From assembly GCA_047445235.1 (NCBI GenBank), contig JBLGEO010000046.1:1-22746 (forward strand): DNA of 22,746 bases. Reading direction: 5' to 3'. Under the pieces are notes generated by a model. The model searched no databases, was not told where the DNA came from, and was given only the letters and a program-made list of their open reading frames with translations. This DNA comes from JBDSRX01 sp047445235. Its GTDB lineage: Bacteria; Patescibacteriota; Dojkabacteria; J137. A program made the translations under genes and the position numbers. The first letter of the stretch is position 1. Each line of letters opens with the position of its first letter. This document shows positions 1-7,019 of the stretch, in pieces.

Positions 1-1
1 A

Positions 2-475
2 ATCCCCTTAACTCCAATATTTGTAATCCCATACCTATTAGCGATATTCTCTTGGTTAATAACAATAATTTATGTAAATCTATGGCAAAAGAAGAGTGCA
101 GCAATTAACTTTGATATTAAATTAATTGCTGCGGGGATACTCTCAAGTGTAATTTATTTAGTAATTCCTACATTTGTGAATAGAGTAGTTGTTAATGGTA
201 ATGATATTTTCTCTAATATCCTAAAGGCTATTTATAGTAACGATGAAAGTTTTAGTGCTGCACCAAGTGGCCATACTTTCTATACAGTACTTTGCTTAAT
301 AACTCTTAATAAATTACTTCCTAAATATAAAGTGCTATGGTTTGCTATTGCCATATTGATTATTCTTTCGACATTATTTATAAAACAACATAATATTTTA
401 GATGCAGTTTTAGGAATTCTCTTCGCACTCATTATTTCTTTCTTAGTAGATAAGATTAAAGTAGGGGAAGATTAA
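2..475 (+). CDS. PAP2-superfamily membrane phosphatase, 5' truncated
   Basis: The reading frame is open to the left edge of the window, so this is the C-terminal part of a longer gene; an internal GTG at 176 is probably not the real start. The fragment has hydrophobic segments with two PAP2 signatures: AAPSGHTFY (PSGH, motif C2) and STLFIKQHNILD (the S...H...D of motif C3, with the second catalytic His and the Asp). The KQH form resembles the Aur1/inositol-phosphorylceramide branch of the superfamily. Members remove phosphate from lipid phosphates or transfer phospho-head groups at the membrane. Motif C1 should lie upstream of or near the window edge and is not seen. The C-terminus is a last membrane helix and a short basic/acidic tail ending in TAA. 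The substrate cannot be inferred. Confidence 0.75.
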   Translation: MPLTPIFVIPYLLAIFSWLITIIYVNLWQKKSAAINFDIKLIAAGILSSVIYLVIPTFVNRVVVNGNDIFSNILKAIYSNDESFSAAPSGHTFYTVLCLITLNKLLPKYKVLWFAIAILIILSTLFIKQHNILDAVLGILFALIISFLVDKIKVGED

Positions 476-534
476 TAACAGTACCACCTGTTTTACTCTC
501 GCCGTTTCTCTAGTTAACAGAGTGTCTCTCAGTT

Positions 535-543
535 TGCTATAAT
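535..543 (+). promoter_or_regulatory. Extended -10 promoter, predicted leaderless start
   Basis: TGCTATAAT is a perfect extended -10. TTAACA at 514-519 is a plausible -35 with an 18-bp spacer. Counting 7 nt from the last T puts transcription start at about 550, one base from the ATG at 551, so the mRNA would have essentially no 5' leader. Confidence 0.65.
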
Positions 544-550
544 CGTTGCT

Positions 551-940
551 ATGTTAGAGGTATTTGATACTACAAACGCAATAGAAGTATTTACAGACGG
601 GAGGGAACCTGAAGCAAAGTTTTCAAACTGGATGAAAATGCTTTACGGGCTTGAGTTATTTATAGATTTCTTTGATAATTTTTCACCCCAAGAAATTGAA
701 TTAATTAAGCTACGGAATATTCAACTTTGTGAATTTATTAATAGTCTCCCAAAAGGAAGTGAGCAGAGGATTAGAATTACCAACCAGCTAAGATCTTTAA
801 TGACGTCCTTATTTAATAAAGGAGGGAATGCACGTATAGTGTTCCTAGCTTTCCCAAATATTCATGAAGGAGACGAAAACCAAGAAGGGAAAAGAGGTAA
901 ACGTGTGAATGATCGACTAAAACCTTCTCAAGGTTGGTAA
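551..940 (+). CDS. Hypothetical protein, 129 aa
   Basis: I do not recognise this family. It is a soluble-looking protein without signal peptide or membrane helix. Residues 20-95 look mainly alpha-helical (FSNWMKMLYGLELFIDFF and SPQEIELIKLRNIQLCEFI). The last 25 residues are charged and glycine-rich (HEGDENQEGKRGKRVNDRL), probably disordered. The ATG at 551 lies directly after a strong extended -10 promoter and has no Shine-Dalgarno sequence. The gene stands alone: the next gene has its own promoter (947-955). Its own perfect promoter and a 129-codon open frame favour a real gene, but no function can be proposed. Confidence 0.65.
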   Translation: MLEVFDTTNAIEVFTDGREPEAKFSNWMKMLYGLELFIDFFDNFSPQEIELIKLRNIQLCEFINSLPKGSEQRIRITNQLRSLMTSLFNKGGNARIVFLAFPNIHEGDENQEGKRGKRVNDRLKPSQGW

Positions 941-946
941 GCTATT

Positions 947-955
947 TGCTATAAT
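947..955 (+). promoter_or_regulatory. Extended -10 promoter of the DMT transporter gene
   Basis: TGCTATAAT is identical to the promoter at 535-543. Predicted start is near 962, giving a leader of about 19 nt with no Shine-Dalgarno sequence before the ATG at 981. No convincing -35 is seen. It overlaps the end region of the preceding gene's spacer and likely also drives the gene at 1867. Confidence 0.65.
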
Positions 956-980
956 TACGCATAGTTAATTTAAAAACTCT

Positions 981-1856
981 ATGGGGATCATCATTATTGG
1001 TGCTATTTTAAGTGCTGTAGGTTTTGGTATTGCGAATGTAGTTATTAAGAAGCTTCTTGGAAATACAAGTATCCCGCAAACTATAATTATGTCTTTTGGG
1101 TTTGGAGCATTATTCTTACTCATACTAAATTTTATACAAGGGTTTCCAGAATATAATTATGCAGTTAGTCTACTTCCAACCCTAGCTTTATTTTCGTTTG
1201 GAGAAGTTGCATTATATTTAGTTCTATATAAAGCTTTTGATGCTGCAAATGTAACTCTGGCCTCAGGAATTCTAAGTGCTTACCCAGTACTATCGACTTT
1301 TTTTGCAGTGATCTTTCTACATGAGACTGTTTTACCAGTAAAGATTTTATTCATAATTTTAATGGTAGTTGGCGCAATAATTTTAGTAATTGATTGGAAC
1401 GAGGTTAGAAAAAATGGTTTTGATAAGAAAGATTTAATTAAAGGATTACCTTGGGTCTTATTATGTCTCTTATTGCACGCAATTTACTTTCCAGCATTAG
1501 GTAATTTAACTGCTGATGGATTTTGGGAGTTTAAACTTTTAGGAATTAAGATATTTGCATTCTTGATTCTAATTGTATATTTCTTTGTCATTCAAAAGAA
1601 TACTGTGCAAGGTGGAAAGAGTAGAATTGGGCTTGGAATATCTTTAGGTTTGCTTGAAGTTTTAGGTTGGATAGGATTAAGCTGGGCTTCAGGAAATACA
1701 GTTGGTCAAATAGCAATTATTGTTGCAGTAGGAAGTTCTGCACCGTTAGTAACTGCAATTGTTGCTAGAGTTTTCTTAAAAGAAAAACTATCTTGGATTC
1801 AATATTTTGGGGTATTCCTTATTTTTATTTGTTTAACAGCAATAGCTTTAATTTAA
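981..1856 (+). CDS. EamA/DMT-family transporter, 10 TM
   Basis: At 291 aa it has the usual length and pattern of the drug/metabolite transporter superfamily: ten hydrophobic segments in two five-helix EamA repeats (about residues 4-137 and 152-290), joined by a charged linker (DWNEVRKNGFDKKDLIKG). The end of repeat 1 (LSAYPVLSTFFAVIFLHETV) and of repeat 2 (GSSAPLVTAIVARVFLKEKL) carry the familiar pattern of a Pro-containing helix followed by F(L)xE. Members export or import small metabolites such as amino acids or nucleobases; the substrate cannot be read from sequence. A DinB-fold gene follows after 10 nt, probably co-transcribed. The start is the first ATG after an extended -10 promoter. 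Confidence 0.85.
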   Translation: MGIIIIGAILSAVGFGIANVVIKKLLGNTSIPQTIIMSFGFGALFLLILNFIQGFPEYNYAVSLLPTLALFSFGEVALYLVLYKAFDAANVTLASGILSAYPVLSTFFAVIFLHETVLPVKILFIILMVVGAIILVIDWNEVRKNGFDKKDLIKGLPWVLLCLLLHAIYFPALGNLTADGFWEFKLLGIKIFAFLILIVYFFVIQKNTVQGGKSRIGLGISLGLLEVLGWIGLSWASGNTVGQIAIIVAVGSSAPLVTAIVARVFLKEKLSWIQYFGVFLIFICLTAIALI

Positions 1857-1866
1857 TACGAAACCT

Positions 1867-2376
1867 ATGACAGACTACTTACAAGGTCATGACGCAATTC
1901 CCCCGTTAAAACAACAAATAGAAAATAGACTTAATAATTTAGATTATTCAATTACAGAACTTTTAAGCGCGGTAGATAACTTTCCAGCGGATAAAAGAGA
2001 AAAAGTTTTATTTATAGAATGGAGTTTAAAAGATTTGCTAGCTCACTTTAGTGGTTGGAATTTAATAACAATTGAAGACTTAAAACTATTAAAGCAAGGC
2101 AGGACAAATGAAATAAAACCATGGTTTCCAGATGAGGAAATAGATGACTTTAATGCAAAACATGTTAACACCAGAAAAGATTTATTGTGGGAAGTTGTTT
2201 ACTCAGAATTCCTTAAAACTTTAAACGATCTTTATTTAGAATATAGAAACTTAACTACACAATGGGAATCTCAATTAGGTCCTAATCCTACGACACCATT
2301 TGAATCTATTAAAGTTGATATTGAACATATTGGAAAAACCCATTTAGCAGACATACAAAAAATAGCTGAAGAATAA
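1867..2376 (+). CDS. ClbS/DfsB-like (DinB-fold) protein
   Basis: 169 aa, predicted four-helix bundle. EWSLKDLLAHFSGWN (His60) matches the conserved W-x-vkD-l-aHl-x-W segment of ClbS/DfsB (DUF1706) and wider DinB-like proteins. The C-terminal VDIEHIGKTHLADI (His154, His159) resembles the second pair of histidines that complete the metal site. Family members include ClbS, which hydrolyses colibactin, and other small-molecule or stress proteins, so a detoxification-type role is possible but not shown. The distance to the upstream transporter stop is 10 nt, suggesting one transcript. There is no Shine-Dalgarno sequence before the ATG. Family assignment is moderate; function is open. Confidence 0.6.
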   Translation: MTDYLQGHDAIPPLKQQIENRLNNLDYSITELLSAVDNFPADKREKVLFIEWSLKDLLAHFSGWNLITIEDLKLLKQGRTNEIKPWFPDEEIDDFNAKHVNTRKDLLWEVVYSEFLKTLNDLYLEYRNLTTQWESQLGPNPTTPFESIKVDIEHIGKTHLADIQKIAEE

Positions 2377-2390
2377 CTTAAATTTTTCTG

Positions 2391-2426
2391 TGTCATTTCG
2401 ATCCCGCCGTGGCGGGGGAGAAATCT
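2391..2426. repeat. REP-like inverted repeat
   Basis: A 36-nt palindromic element between genes. The outer arms ATTTC/GAAAT and inner G+C-rich arms CCCGCC/GGCGGG surround a 2-nt centre, with a short internal mismatch. It starts with TGTCA like the other intergenic repeats here. There is no T-tract after it, so it is more likely a dispersed repeat than a standard terminator. The rest of the 2377-2502 spacer holds only the downstream promoter. Confidence 0.6.
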
Positions 2427-2468
2427 GTAATGCTGAACTTACAAAAATTTGCAGAAGAATACATTGGG

Positions 2469-2477
2469 TGATATAAC
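2469..2477 (+). promoter_or_regulatory. Extended -10 promoter (TGATATAAC)
   Basis: TGATATAAC is one base from the extended -10 consensus. Start predicted near 2484, giving a leader of about 19 nt that is almost only A and T, with no Shine-Dalgarno sequence before the ATG at 2503. Confidence 0.5.
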
Positions 2478-2502
2478 TACAGATTAAATTTAATTTTTTT
2501 TT

Positions 2503-2811
2503 ATGACTACACAAGAACAAGCAGGTTTTGAAGAGAAAGAAATTGATTTCGCAGGTATTAAAGCATCATATGTGCATAATATTGAGACAGACATTTATGT
2601 TTTAGTCATTCATAGTGATTACGATATTATTACTAACCAAGCTAAAATTGTAAGAGAAATGAGTATTAACTATGGAAAACCAATTCATTTTTTGTTTGGT
2701 AATATTCATATAACTGTGGATATGAATACTGACCCAGCAACTGTTGAATGTAAAGATGAATATATAAAGTCAATGGTTGAACAGGAAGTATTAAGACCTC
2801 AGGAAAGTTGA
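2503..2811 (+). CDS. Hypothetical protein, 102 aa
   Basis: Not recognised. It is small, acidic and soluble-looking, with no membrane helix or signal peptide. The middle alternates beta-like and helical stretches (KASYVHNIETDIYVLVIHS, then an amphipathic helix, then HFLFGNIHITVDM), suggesting a compact alpha/beta fold of one domain. A run of helix-forming residues (DEYIKSMVEQEVL) closes it. It has its own promoter at 2469-2477. Its TGA stop is also the TGA of the extended -10 element (2809-2817) that drives the next gene, so the two genes are packed as tightly as possible without being one operon. No function is proposed. Confidence 0.65.
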   Translation: MTTQEQAGFEEKEIDFAGIKASYVHNIETDIYVLVIHSDYDIITNQAKIVREMSINYGKPIHFLFGNIHITVDMNTDPATVECKDEYIKSMVEQEVLRPQES

Positions 2812-2817
2812 TATAAT
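2809..2817 (+). promoter_or_regulatory. Extended -10 promoter of the aldolase gene
   Basis: TGATATAAT is a perfect extended -10 whose first three bases are the stop codon of the upstream gene. Start near 2824, leader about 20 nt, no Shine-Dalgarno sequence. Likely drives the aldolase, the 41-aa gene and recG. Confidence 0.65.
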
Positions 2818-2843
2818 TCTGTATTAGTAATTAATATAGCATT

Positions 2844-3875
2844 ATGAAAAAATACTCATTCTACAACGACTATTCCGAAGGTGCTCATCAAAGCATTTTA
2901 GATATGCTTTCTCAAACTAACTTAGTGCAAGAACCTGGATATGGTTTAGATTCAATTTCTTTAGAAGCTATCGATCTTATCAAAAAAGCAGTAGTAGCAA
3001 ATGTAGACGTTCATTTTATCTCTGGAGGAACTCAAGCAAACTTAACTGTAATTGCTTCAATTCTAAAACCTTACGAAGGTGTAATAGCTGCAAAGACTGG
3101 ACACATTGCTGTTCACGAGGCTGGAGCAATCGAATCTACAGGACATAAAATTATCGATGTTGAGTCTAAAGATGGAAAGTTAACTCCTGCATTAATTCAA
3201 GTTGGATTAAACGAATCTCAAGACGAACATACAGTAAAAGCAAAACTAGTATTTATTTCTAATGCTACAGAACTAGGAACAATCTACAACGAGCAGGAAT
3301 TAAAAGAAATTTCAGAATTTTGTAAAGAACATGACTTGTATTTATACATGGATGGAGCAAGATTAGCTTCTGGGTTAACCAGCTCAGCATCCGATTTAGA
3401 TCTTCCAAAAGTTGCAAAATATGTAGACCTGTTTTATATTGGGGGAACAAAAAATGGAGCTTTAATTGGAGAGGCAATTGTAATTGTAAACGACGAACTT
3501 AAAAAAGAATTTAGATATCACTTAAAACAAAGAGGAGCATTATTAGCAAAAGGAAAGCTTTTAGGGGTTCAATTTAAAGCATTATTTACAAATAATCTTT
3601 ACTTCGAAATTGCAAAACATGCCAATGTAATGGCAGAGAAGTTGACTAATGGGATGACACAATTAAATATTAAATTCTTAGCAGAATCTACAACAAATCA
3701 AATCTTCCCAATATTTACTAACGAGCAAATAAAAAAGCTAGAAGAGATGTATGGCTTTTATGTCTGGGCAAAAGTAGATGAAAATTCTTCTGCGATAAGG
3801 TTAGTAACGAGTTGGGCAACAGAGGAGAACTTTGTAGGTGACTTTTTAGCTGATGTTAAGTTAATATTAAGCTAA
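2844..3875 (+). CDS. ltaE: Low-specificity L-threonine aldolase family (PLP, fold type I)
   Basis: 343 aa, the normal length for the threonine aldolase / beta-eliminating lyase family, which splits L-threonine or allo-threonine into glycine and acetaldehyde using pyridoxal phosphate. Visible family features are the N-terminal NDYSEGAHQSILDML (the S(D)-x-G-x-H segment), HFISGGTQANLTVIA (cofactor phosphate binding), HIAVHEAGAIESTGHKI, LYMDGARLA with Asp170 and Arg173 (Asp holds the pyridine nitrogen), and GGTKNGAL with Lys203 as the Schiff-base lysine. All catalytic positions are present, so it should be active. The ATG follows an extended -10 promoter by about 27 nt. The stop overlaps the next start (TAATG), which couples it to the small membrane protein and recG. 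The exact amino-acid substrate could differ within the family. Confidence 0.88.
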   Translation: MKKYSFYNDYSEGAHQSILDMLSQTNLVQEPGYGLDSISLEAIDLIKKAVVANVDVHFISGGTQANLTVIASILKPYEGVIAAKTGHIAVHEAGAIESTGHKIIDVESKDGKLTPALIQVGLNESQDEHTVKAKLVFISNATELGTIYNEQELKEISEFCKEHDLYLYMDGARLASGLTSSASDLDLPKVAKYVDLFYIGGTKNGALIGEAIVIVNDELKKEFRYHLKQRGALLAKGKLLGVQFKALFTNNLYFEIAKHANVMAEKLTNGMTQLNIKFLAESTTNQIFPIFTNEQIKKLEEMYGFYVWAKVDENSSAIRLVTSWATEENFVGDFLADVKLILS

Positions 3876-4000
3876 TGAATAGAATCAAATTTCCAAAAAT
3901 CACTTTAAAAGGAGTAGTCTTAGTTCTGTTAGGCTTTCTAACACTTGCTGGTATAGTATTAACTCCTGTCATGATGATTTTTCAGTATATTAAGCTATGA
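3875..4000 (+). CDS. 41-aa single-helix membrane protein coupled to recG
   Basis: A small frame starts at ATG 3875, overlapping the preceding TAA by one base (TAATG), and ends in a TGA overlapping the recG start (ATGA at 3997-4000). The product begins with a basic amphipathic stretch (MNRIKFPKITLKG) followed by a hydrophobic helix of about 25 residues (VVLVLLGFLTLAGIVLTP and on), so it should be a one-pass inner-membrane protein with its N-terminus on the positive, cytoplasmic side. Exact overlaps at both ends argue strongly for translation. I do not recognise a family. Candidates are a membrane anchor, a regulator of a larger complex, or a divergent small division-type protein; none is supported directly. 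Confidence 0.7.
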   Translation: MNRIKFPKITLKGVVLVLLGFLTLAGIVLTPVMMIFQYIKL

Positions 4001-6003
4001 ACTATCAGCTTTCTGATAAAGTCACAGTTCTACCAGGAATTAGTGAGCGATACGCCACTAGTTTTGAACGTATAGGCATTTTTACAGTTAAAGACCTTCT
4101 CACATATTTTCCTTACAAATACTTAGATACAGATCAAAAGAAGACTATTCAAGAAATACTTTTGAACCCAGACGAAGAGGTTAAATATCTTGTGCAGGTT
4201 AGAATTAAAGACTTTAAAAACCAATATATTAGAGGTGGAAGAAGTATTCAGAATGGTCTTATTTACGACGAATCTGGAGAAATGAAAGTCTCTTGGTTTA
4301 ACCAGCCATTCATGGCTAGGGTTTTAGCAAAAGATTCTGAGTTTTTGTTTTATGGAAAGATAAAAGTAAAAGGAAAACATACAATAATGCATCCAACCAT
4401 TTTCGAAGAAGTTAAAGAAGATAAAGAAGCAATTCACTTATCTAGACTAACTCCAGAATATAGACTGACTTCTGGCATTTCTAAAAAATGGTTACGAACT
4501 AAAATTAAATTTTTGTGCGACTTCTTAGATATTATCGATATTACAGACGAATTCTTAAAAGAAGGATTGTCTAAAGATTCTAATAAGAATTTAATAAAAG
4601 ATGTTCACTTTCCAGAATCTGCAAAGAATTTAGATGCTGCAGTAAAAGAACTTTCTTTAAGAGAATTTACAGACATTCAATTAAAGTTAGAAGAGAAGAG
4701 ATCGAAAATGAAGAAGTTAAAAGCAATACCCGGAAAGAAAACAGTCGATATTAAGAAGCTCGGAAAAGAATTCATAGAAACTTTACCATTTGAATTAACG
4801 AATGACCAAGCAAGCATAATTAAAAGATTAATGGACGAAGTAGATGCAAACAAGCCATTGAATGCATTAATACAAGGAGATGTAGGTTCTGGTAAAACTA
4901 TTATTGCAATTACACTTGCATATTTAATATCCAAACTCGGCTACCAATCTGTAATCCTAGCACCAACAACAATACTAGCAAAACAACACTTCGAAACTTT
5001 TACTAAATTCTTAGGCAAGAAAGCAAAGTGTCTATTAGTAACTGGAACTACTAAAGACGATTCCGATGCAGATATTCTAATTGGAACAACTGCAGTACTC
5101 GCTCGAAAAGAAGGATTAGTAACAAAACCAGGATTAGTAGTAGTAGACGAGCAACATAAATTTGGAGTTAAACAGAGAGAAGAGTTACTGACAGAATATC
5201 GAAGTCTGTTCAAGGAGAAATACTATCCTCACTTTGTAAACATGACTGCAACTCCAATCCCTAGAACAATTGTTCAGTCGTTGTTTGGAGATGTAGATGT
5301 TTATGCATTAAATTCCAAACCAAAAGGAAGATTGCCAATAAAATCTTTCTTAGTTCCAGACGAAAAGAAAGCGAGCGGATACGAATGGATTAAAAACGAA
5401 GTAGCAAACGGAGCTCAAGTTTATTGGGTTTGTCCTTTAGTTGAAGAATCTGATAATTTACAATTAAAAGCTGCTAAAACTACATACGAAGAATTAAAAG
5501 TCTACTTTGACGAATTTGAAGTAGAGTTAATCCACGGAAAGCTTAAAGAGGATAAGAAAACCGACATAATGAACAAGTTTTCTACTCAAAAGGTACAGAT
5601 ATTGGTAACAACTTCTGTAATAGAAGTTGGGATAGACGTACCCAATGCATCTATAATCGTTATAGAATCTGCAGAAAGATTTGGACTTGCTCAACTTCAC
5701 CAAATGAGAGGAAGAGTGGGTAGAGGAGAAAAACAGAGCTGGGCTTTCCTTTACACTTCTCCCGAAGTAAGTGATCTTGCTACAGACAGACTTAACTTCT
5801 TCTGTGGAAGCAACGATGGTTTAAAAATCGCAGAATACGATTTAAGTTTAAGAGGACCAGGAGAAGTATATGGAGTTAGACAATCTGGAATCCCAAATCT
5901 AAAAATCGCCAGCTTTAAAGATATGAGTATTATAAAAGATAGTCAGAAAACTGCAGAAGCTTTGTATAAGAAAGGTTATAGAGGGATAGAATTATTCTCT
6001 TGA
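3997..6003 (+). CDS. recG: ATP-dependent DNA helicase RecG
   Basis: 668 aa, close to the usual 670-700. RecG reverses stalled replication forks and branch-migrates Holliday junctions. The N-terminal third holds the OB-fold wedge domain. Helicase motifs are all visible: motif I GDVGSGKT (Lys300), motif II DEQH (384-387, in VVDEQHKFGV as in other RecG), motif III TATPIPRT (417-424), motif V region TSVIEVGIDVPNA, and motif VI QMRGRVGRG (569-577). The C-terminal GPGEVYGVRQSG is the RecG-specific TRG-type segment. The start overlaps the stop of the 41-aa gene (ATGA), so translation is coupled. The TGA stop at 6001-6003 lies next to a nested inverted repeat. Assignment is firm; only the short wedge region is divergent. 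Confidence 0.96.
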   Translation: MNYQLSDKVTVLPGISERYATSFERIGIFTVKDLLTYFPYKYLDTDQKKTIQEILLNPDEEVKYLVQVRIKDFKNQYIRGGRSIQNGLIYDESGEMKVSWFNQPFMARVLAKDSEFLFYGKIKVKGKHTIMHPTIFEEVKEDKEAIHLSRLTPEYRLTSGISKKWLRTKIKFLCDFLDIIDITDEFLKEGLSKDSNKNLIKDVHFPESAKNLDAAVKELSLREFTDIQLKLEEKRSKMKKLKAIPGKKTVDIKKLGKEFIETLPFELTNDQASIIKRLMDEVDANKPLNALIQGDVGSGKTIIAITLAYLISKLGYQSVILAPTTILAKQHFETFTKFLGKKAKCLLVTGTTKDDSDADILIGTTAVLARKEGLVTKPGLVVVDEQHKFGVKQREELLTEYRSLFKEKYYPHFVNMTATPIPRTIVQSLFGDVDVYALNSKPKGRLPIKSFLVPDEKKASGYEWIKNEVANGAQVYWVCPLVEESDNLQLKAAKTTYEELKVYFDEFEVELIHGKLKEDKKTDIMNKFSTQKVQILVTTSVIEVGIDVPNASIIVIESAERFGLAQLHQMRGRVGRGEKQSWAFLYTSPEVSDLATDRLNFFCGSNDGLKIAEYDLSLRGPGEVYGVRQSGIPNLKIASFKDMSIIKDSQKTAEALYKKGYRGIELFS

Positions 6004-6072
6004 TGTCATGGTGAGCGGAGTCGAACCATGATCTTTCTCTTAAATCATCCCTCGACTCCGCTCGGGAAGACA
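6004..6072 (+). repeat. Nested inverted repeat, copy A
   Basis: It begins TGTCA and ends in a degenerate GAAGACA. A 12-bp arm GAGCGGAGTCGA (6013-6024) is repeated perfectly inverted at 6052-6063. Each arm is itself flanked by a shorter inverted pair: TCATGGT/ACCATGA around the left arm, TCATCCC/GGGAAGA (one mismatch) around the right. It is homologous to the reverse complement of 9573-9664. It follows the recG stop directly and may act in transcript 3' end folding. Confidence 0.75.
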
Positions 6073-6130
6073 CAAAATTAGAGATCAAAAAGAATAAGAG
6101 ACCGGGAGGTGTTAACTCCACTTTTTCACA

Positions 6131-6164
6131 CCCCGTCACTTCGTGACACCCCTCTCAAGAGGGG
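6131..6164. repeat. Tandem hairpins of an intergenic repeat
   Basis: Two neighbouring perfect palindromes: GTCAC-TTC-GTGAC (6135-6147) and CCCCTCT-CA-AGAGGGG (6149-6164). No T-tract follows, but a TATAAT comes 5 nt later. The form resembles dispersed intergenic repeats of bacteria rather than a terminator. Confidence 0.55.
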
Positions 6165-6168
6165 ACTA

Positions 6169-6174
6169 TATAAT
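6169..6174 (+). promoter_or_regulatory. Possible -10 for the surface-protein cassette
   Basis: TATAAT without the upstream TG seen at the other promoters and without a clear -35. It would give a leader of about 108 nt to the ATG at 6289. The remaining spacer (6175-6288) is AT-rich and shows no other signal I can support. Confidence 0.35.
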
Positions 6175-6288
6175 CGCATAGCTAACTAATCTAGCCTCTA
6201 GTAGTTTCCCTCTCAAATTTGTATCCCAATACAATGTTAAGAATTAAATAAATAACTAATATCAGTTAATATTTATTAATCTTAATGT

Positions 6289-6975
6289 ATGCGAAACATT
6301 AAACGTTTCTTTATCTTTCTCCTTACTGCAATCACAATCACAGGTTTATTTGCGACAAAACTATTTGCAACATCAGGGCAATGGTCAGCTACTGGTTCTA
6401 CAATTTATTATAACGATGGGAATATAGGGCTAGGAGCTACAAACTTACCAGCAAAACTAGGTTTAAGTAATGCACCAGGTGTAACATGGGCAATGTTCCA
6501 ACAGAATAATTACAATAGCAAATACTATATTCATGACTCGGCAGATGGCTTAAAGATGGAAATGGCAGTTTACGATGGAACGAATGGTCAAACACATTGG
6601 AACGTTCTCTCAATAGTTAGAAATGGAGACATACAGATGGGTTTGACTAATGACCAAGTTAATTTATTCGTGAACGGGTCTATTACTACTAGGGCTCTTA
6701 CAGTTACTGCAACAGGATGGCCTGACTTTGTATTTGCAACAGGTTATAAGTTAAAGCAACTTTCAGATGTTGAAAAGTTCATTTCAGATAATAAACACTT
6801 ACCTGATGTTCCATCTGAAGATCAAATTATAAAAAATGGTATTAATGTTGCTGATATCCAAAAAACACAAATGCAAAAAATTGAAGAGTTAACTTTATAT
6901 GCAATACAGCAAGATAAAAAGTTAAACAATTTAGAGACTCGATTAAATAAATTAGAAAGTTTAATTCTTAATTAA
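6289..6975 (+). CDS. Secreted protein with Bacteroidota-type C-terminal surface module
   Basis: 228 aa. Residues 1-27 are a signal peptide (basic start, hydrophobic core, LFATKLFATSG with a likely cleavage after an Ala). Residues 30-140 are beta-rich and polar (GSTIYYNDGNIGLGAT; FVNGSITTRALTV), as in tail-fibre-like or adhesin domains. Residues about 144-225 carry GWPDFVFATGYKLKQL, then VEKFISDNKHLPDVPSED, then a heptad-like coiled coil (MQKIEELTLYAIQQDKKLN). I recognise this WPD-V-F / HLP-x-VPS / KIEELTLY series from many Bacteroidota surface and phage-tail-like proteins. Probably displayed outside the cell, possibly trimeric. It heads a three-gene envelope cassette. The ligand is unknown, and transfer from another phylum is an inference. 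Confidence 0.75.
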   Translation: MRNIKRFFIFLLTAITITGLFATKLFATSGQWSATGSTIYYNDGNIGLGATNLPAKLGLSNAPGVTWAMFQQNNYNSKYYIHDSADGLKMEMAVYDGTNGQTHWNVLSIVRNGDIQMGLTNDQVNLFVNGSITTRALTVTATGWPDFVFATGYKLKQLSDVEKFISDNKHLPDVPSEDQIIKNGINVADIQKTQMQKIEELTLYAIQQDKKLNNLETRLNKLESLILN

Positions 6976-7019
6976 TAACAGTTATTATTTAAAATAAATA
7001 ATTATTAGTAAATCAATTT

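Noticed and set aside
476..534. Terminator after the PAP2 gene (AACAG...CTGTT then TT)
   Set aside because: Only a 5-bp weak stem with a very short T run; not strong enough to list.
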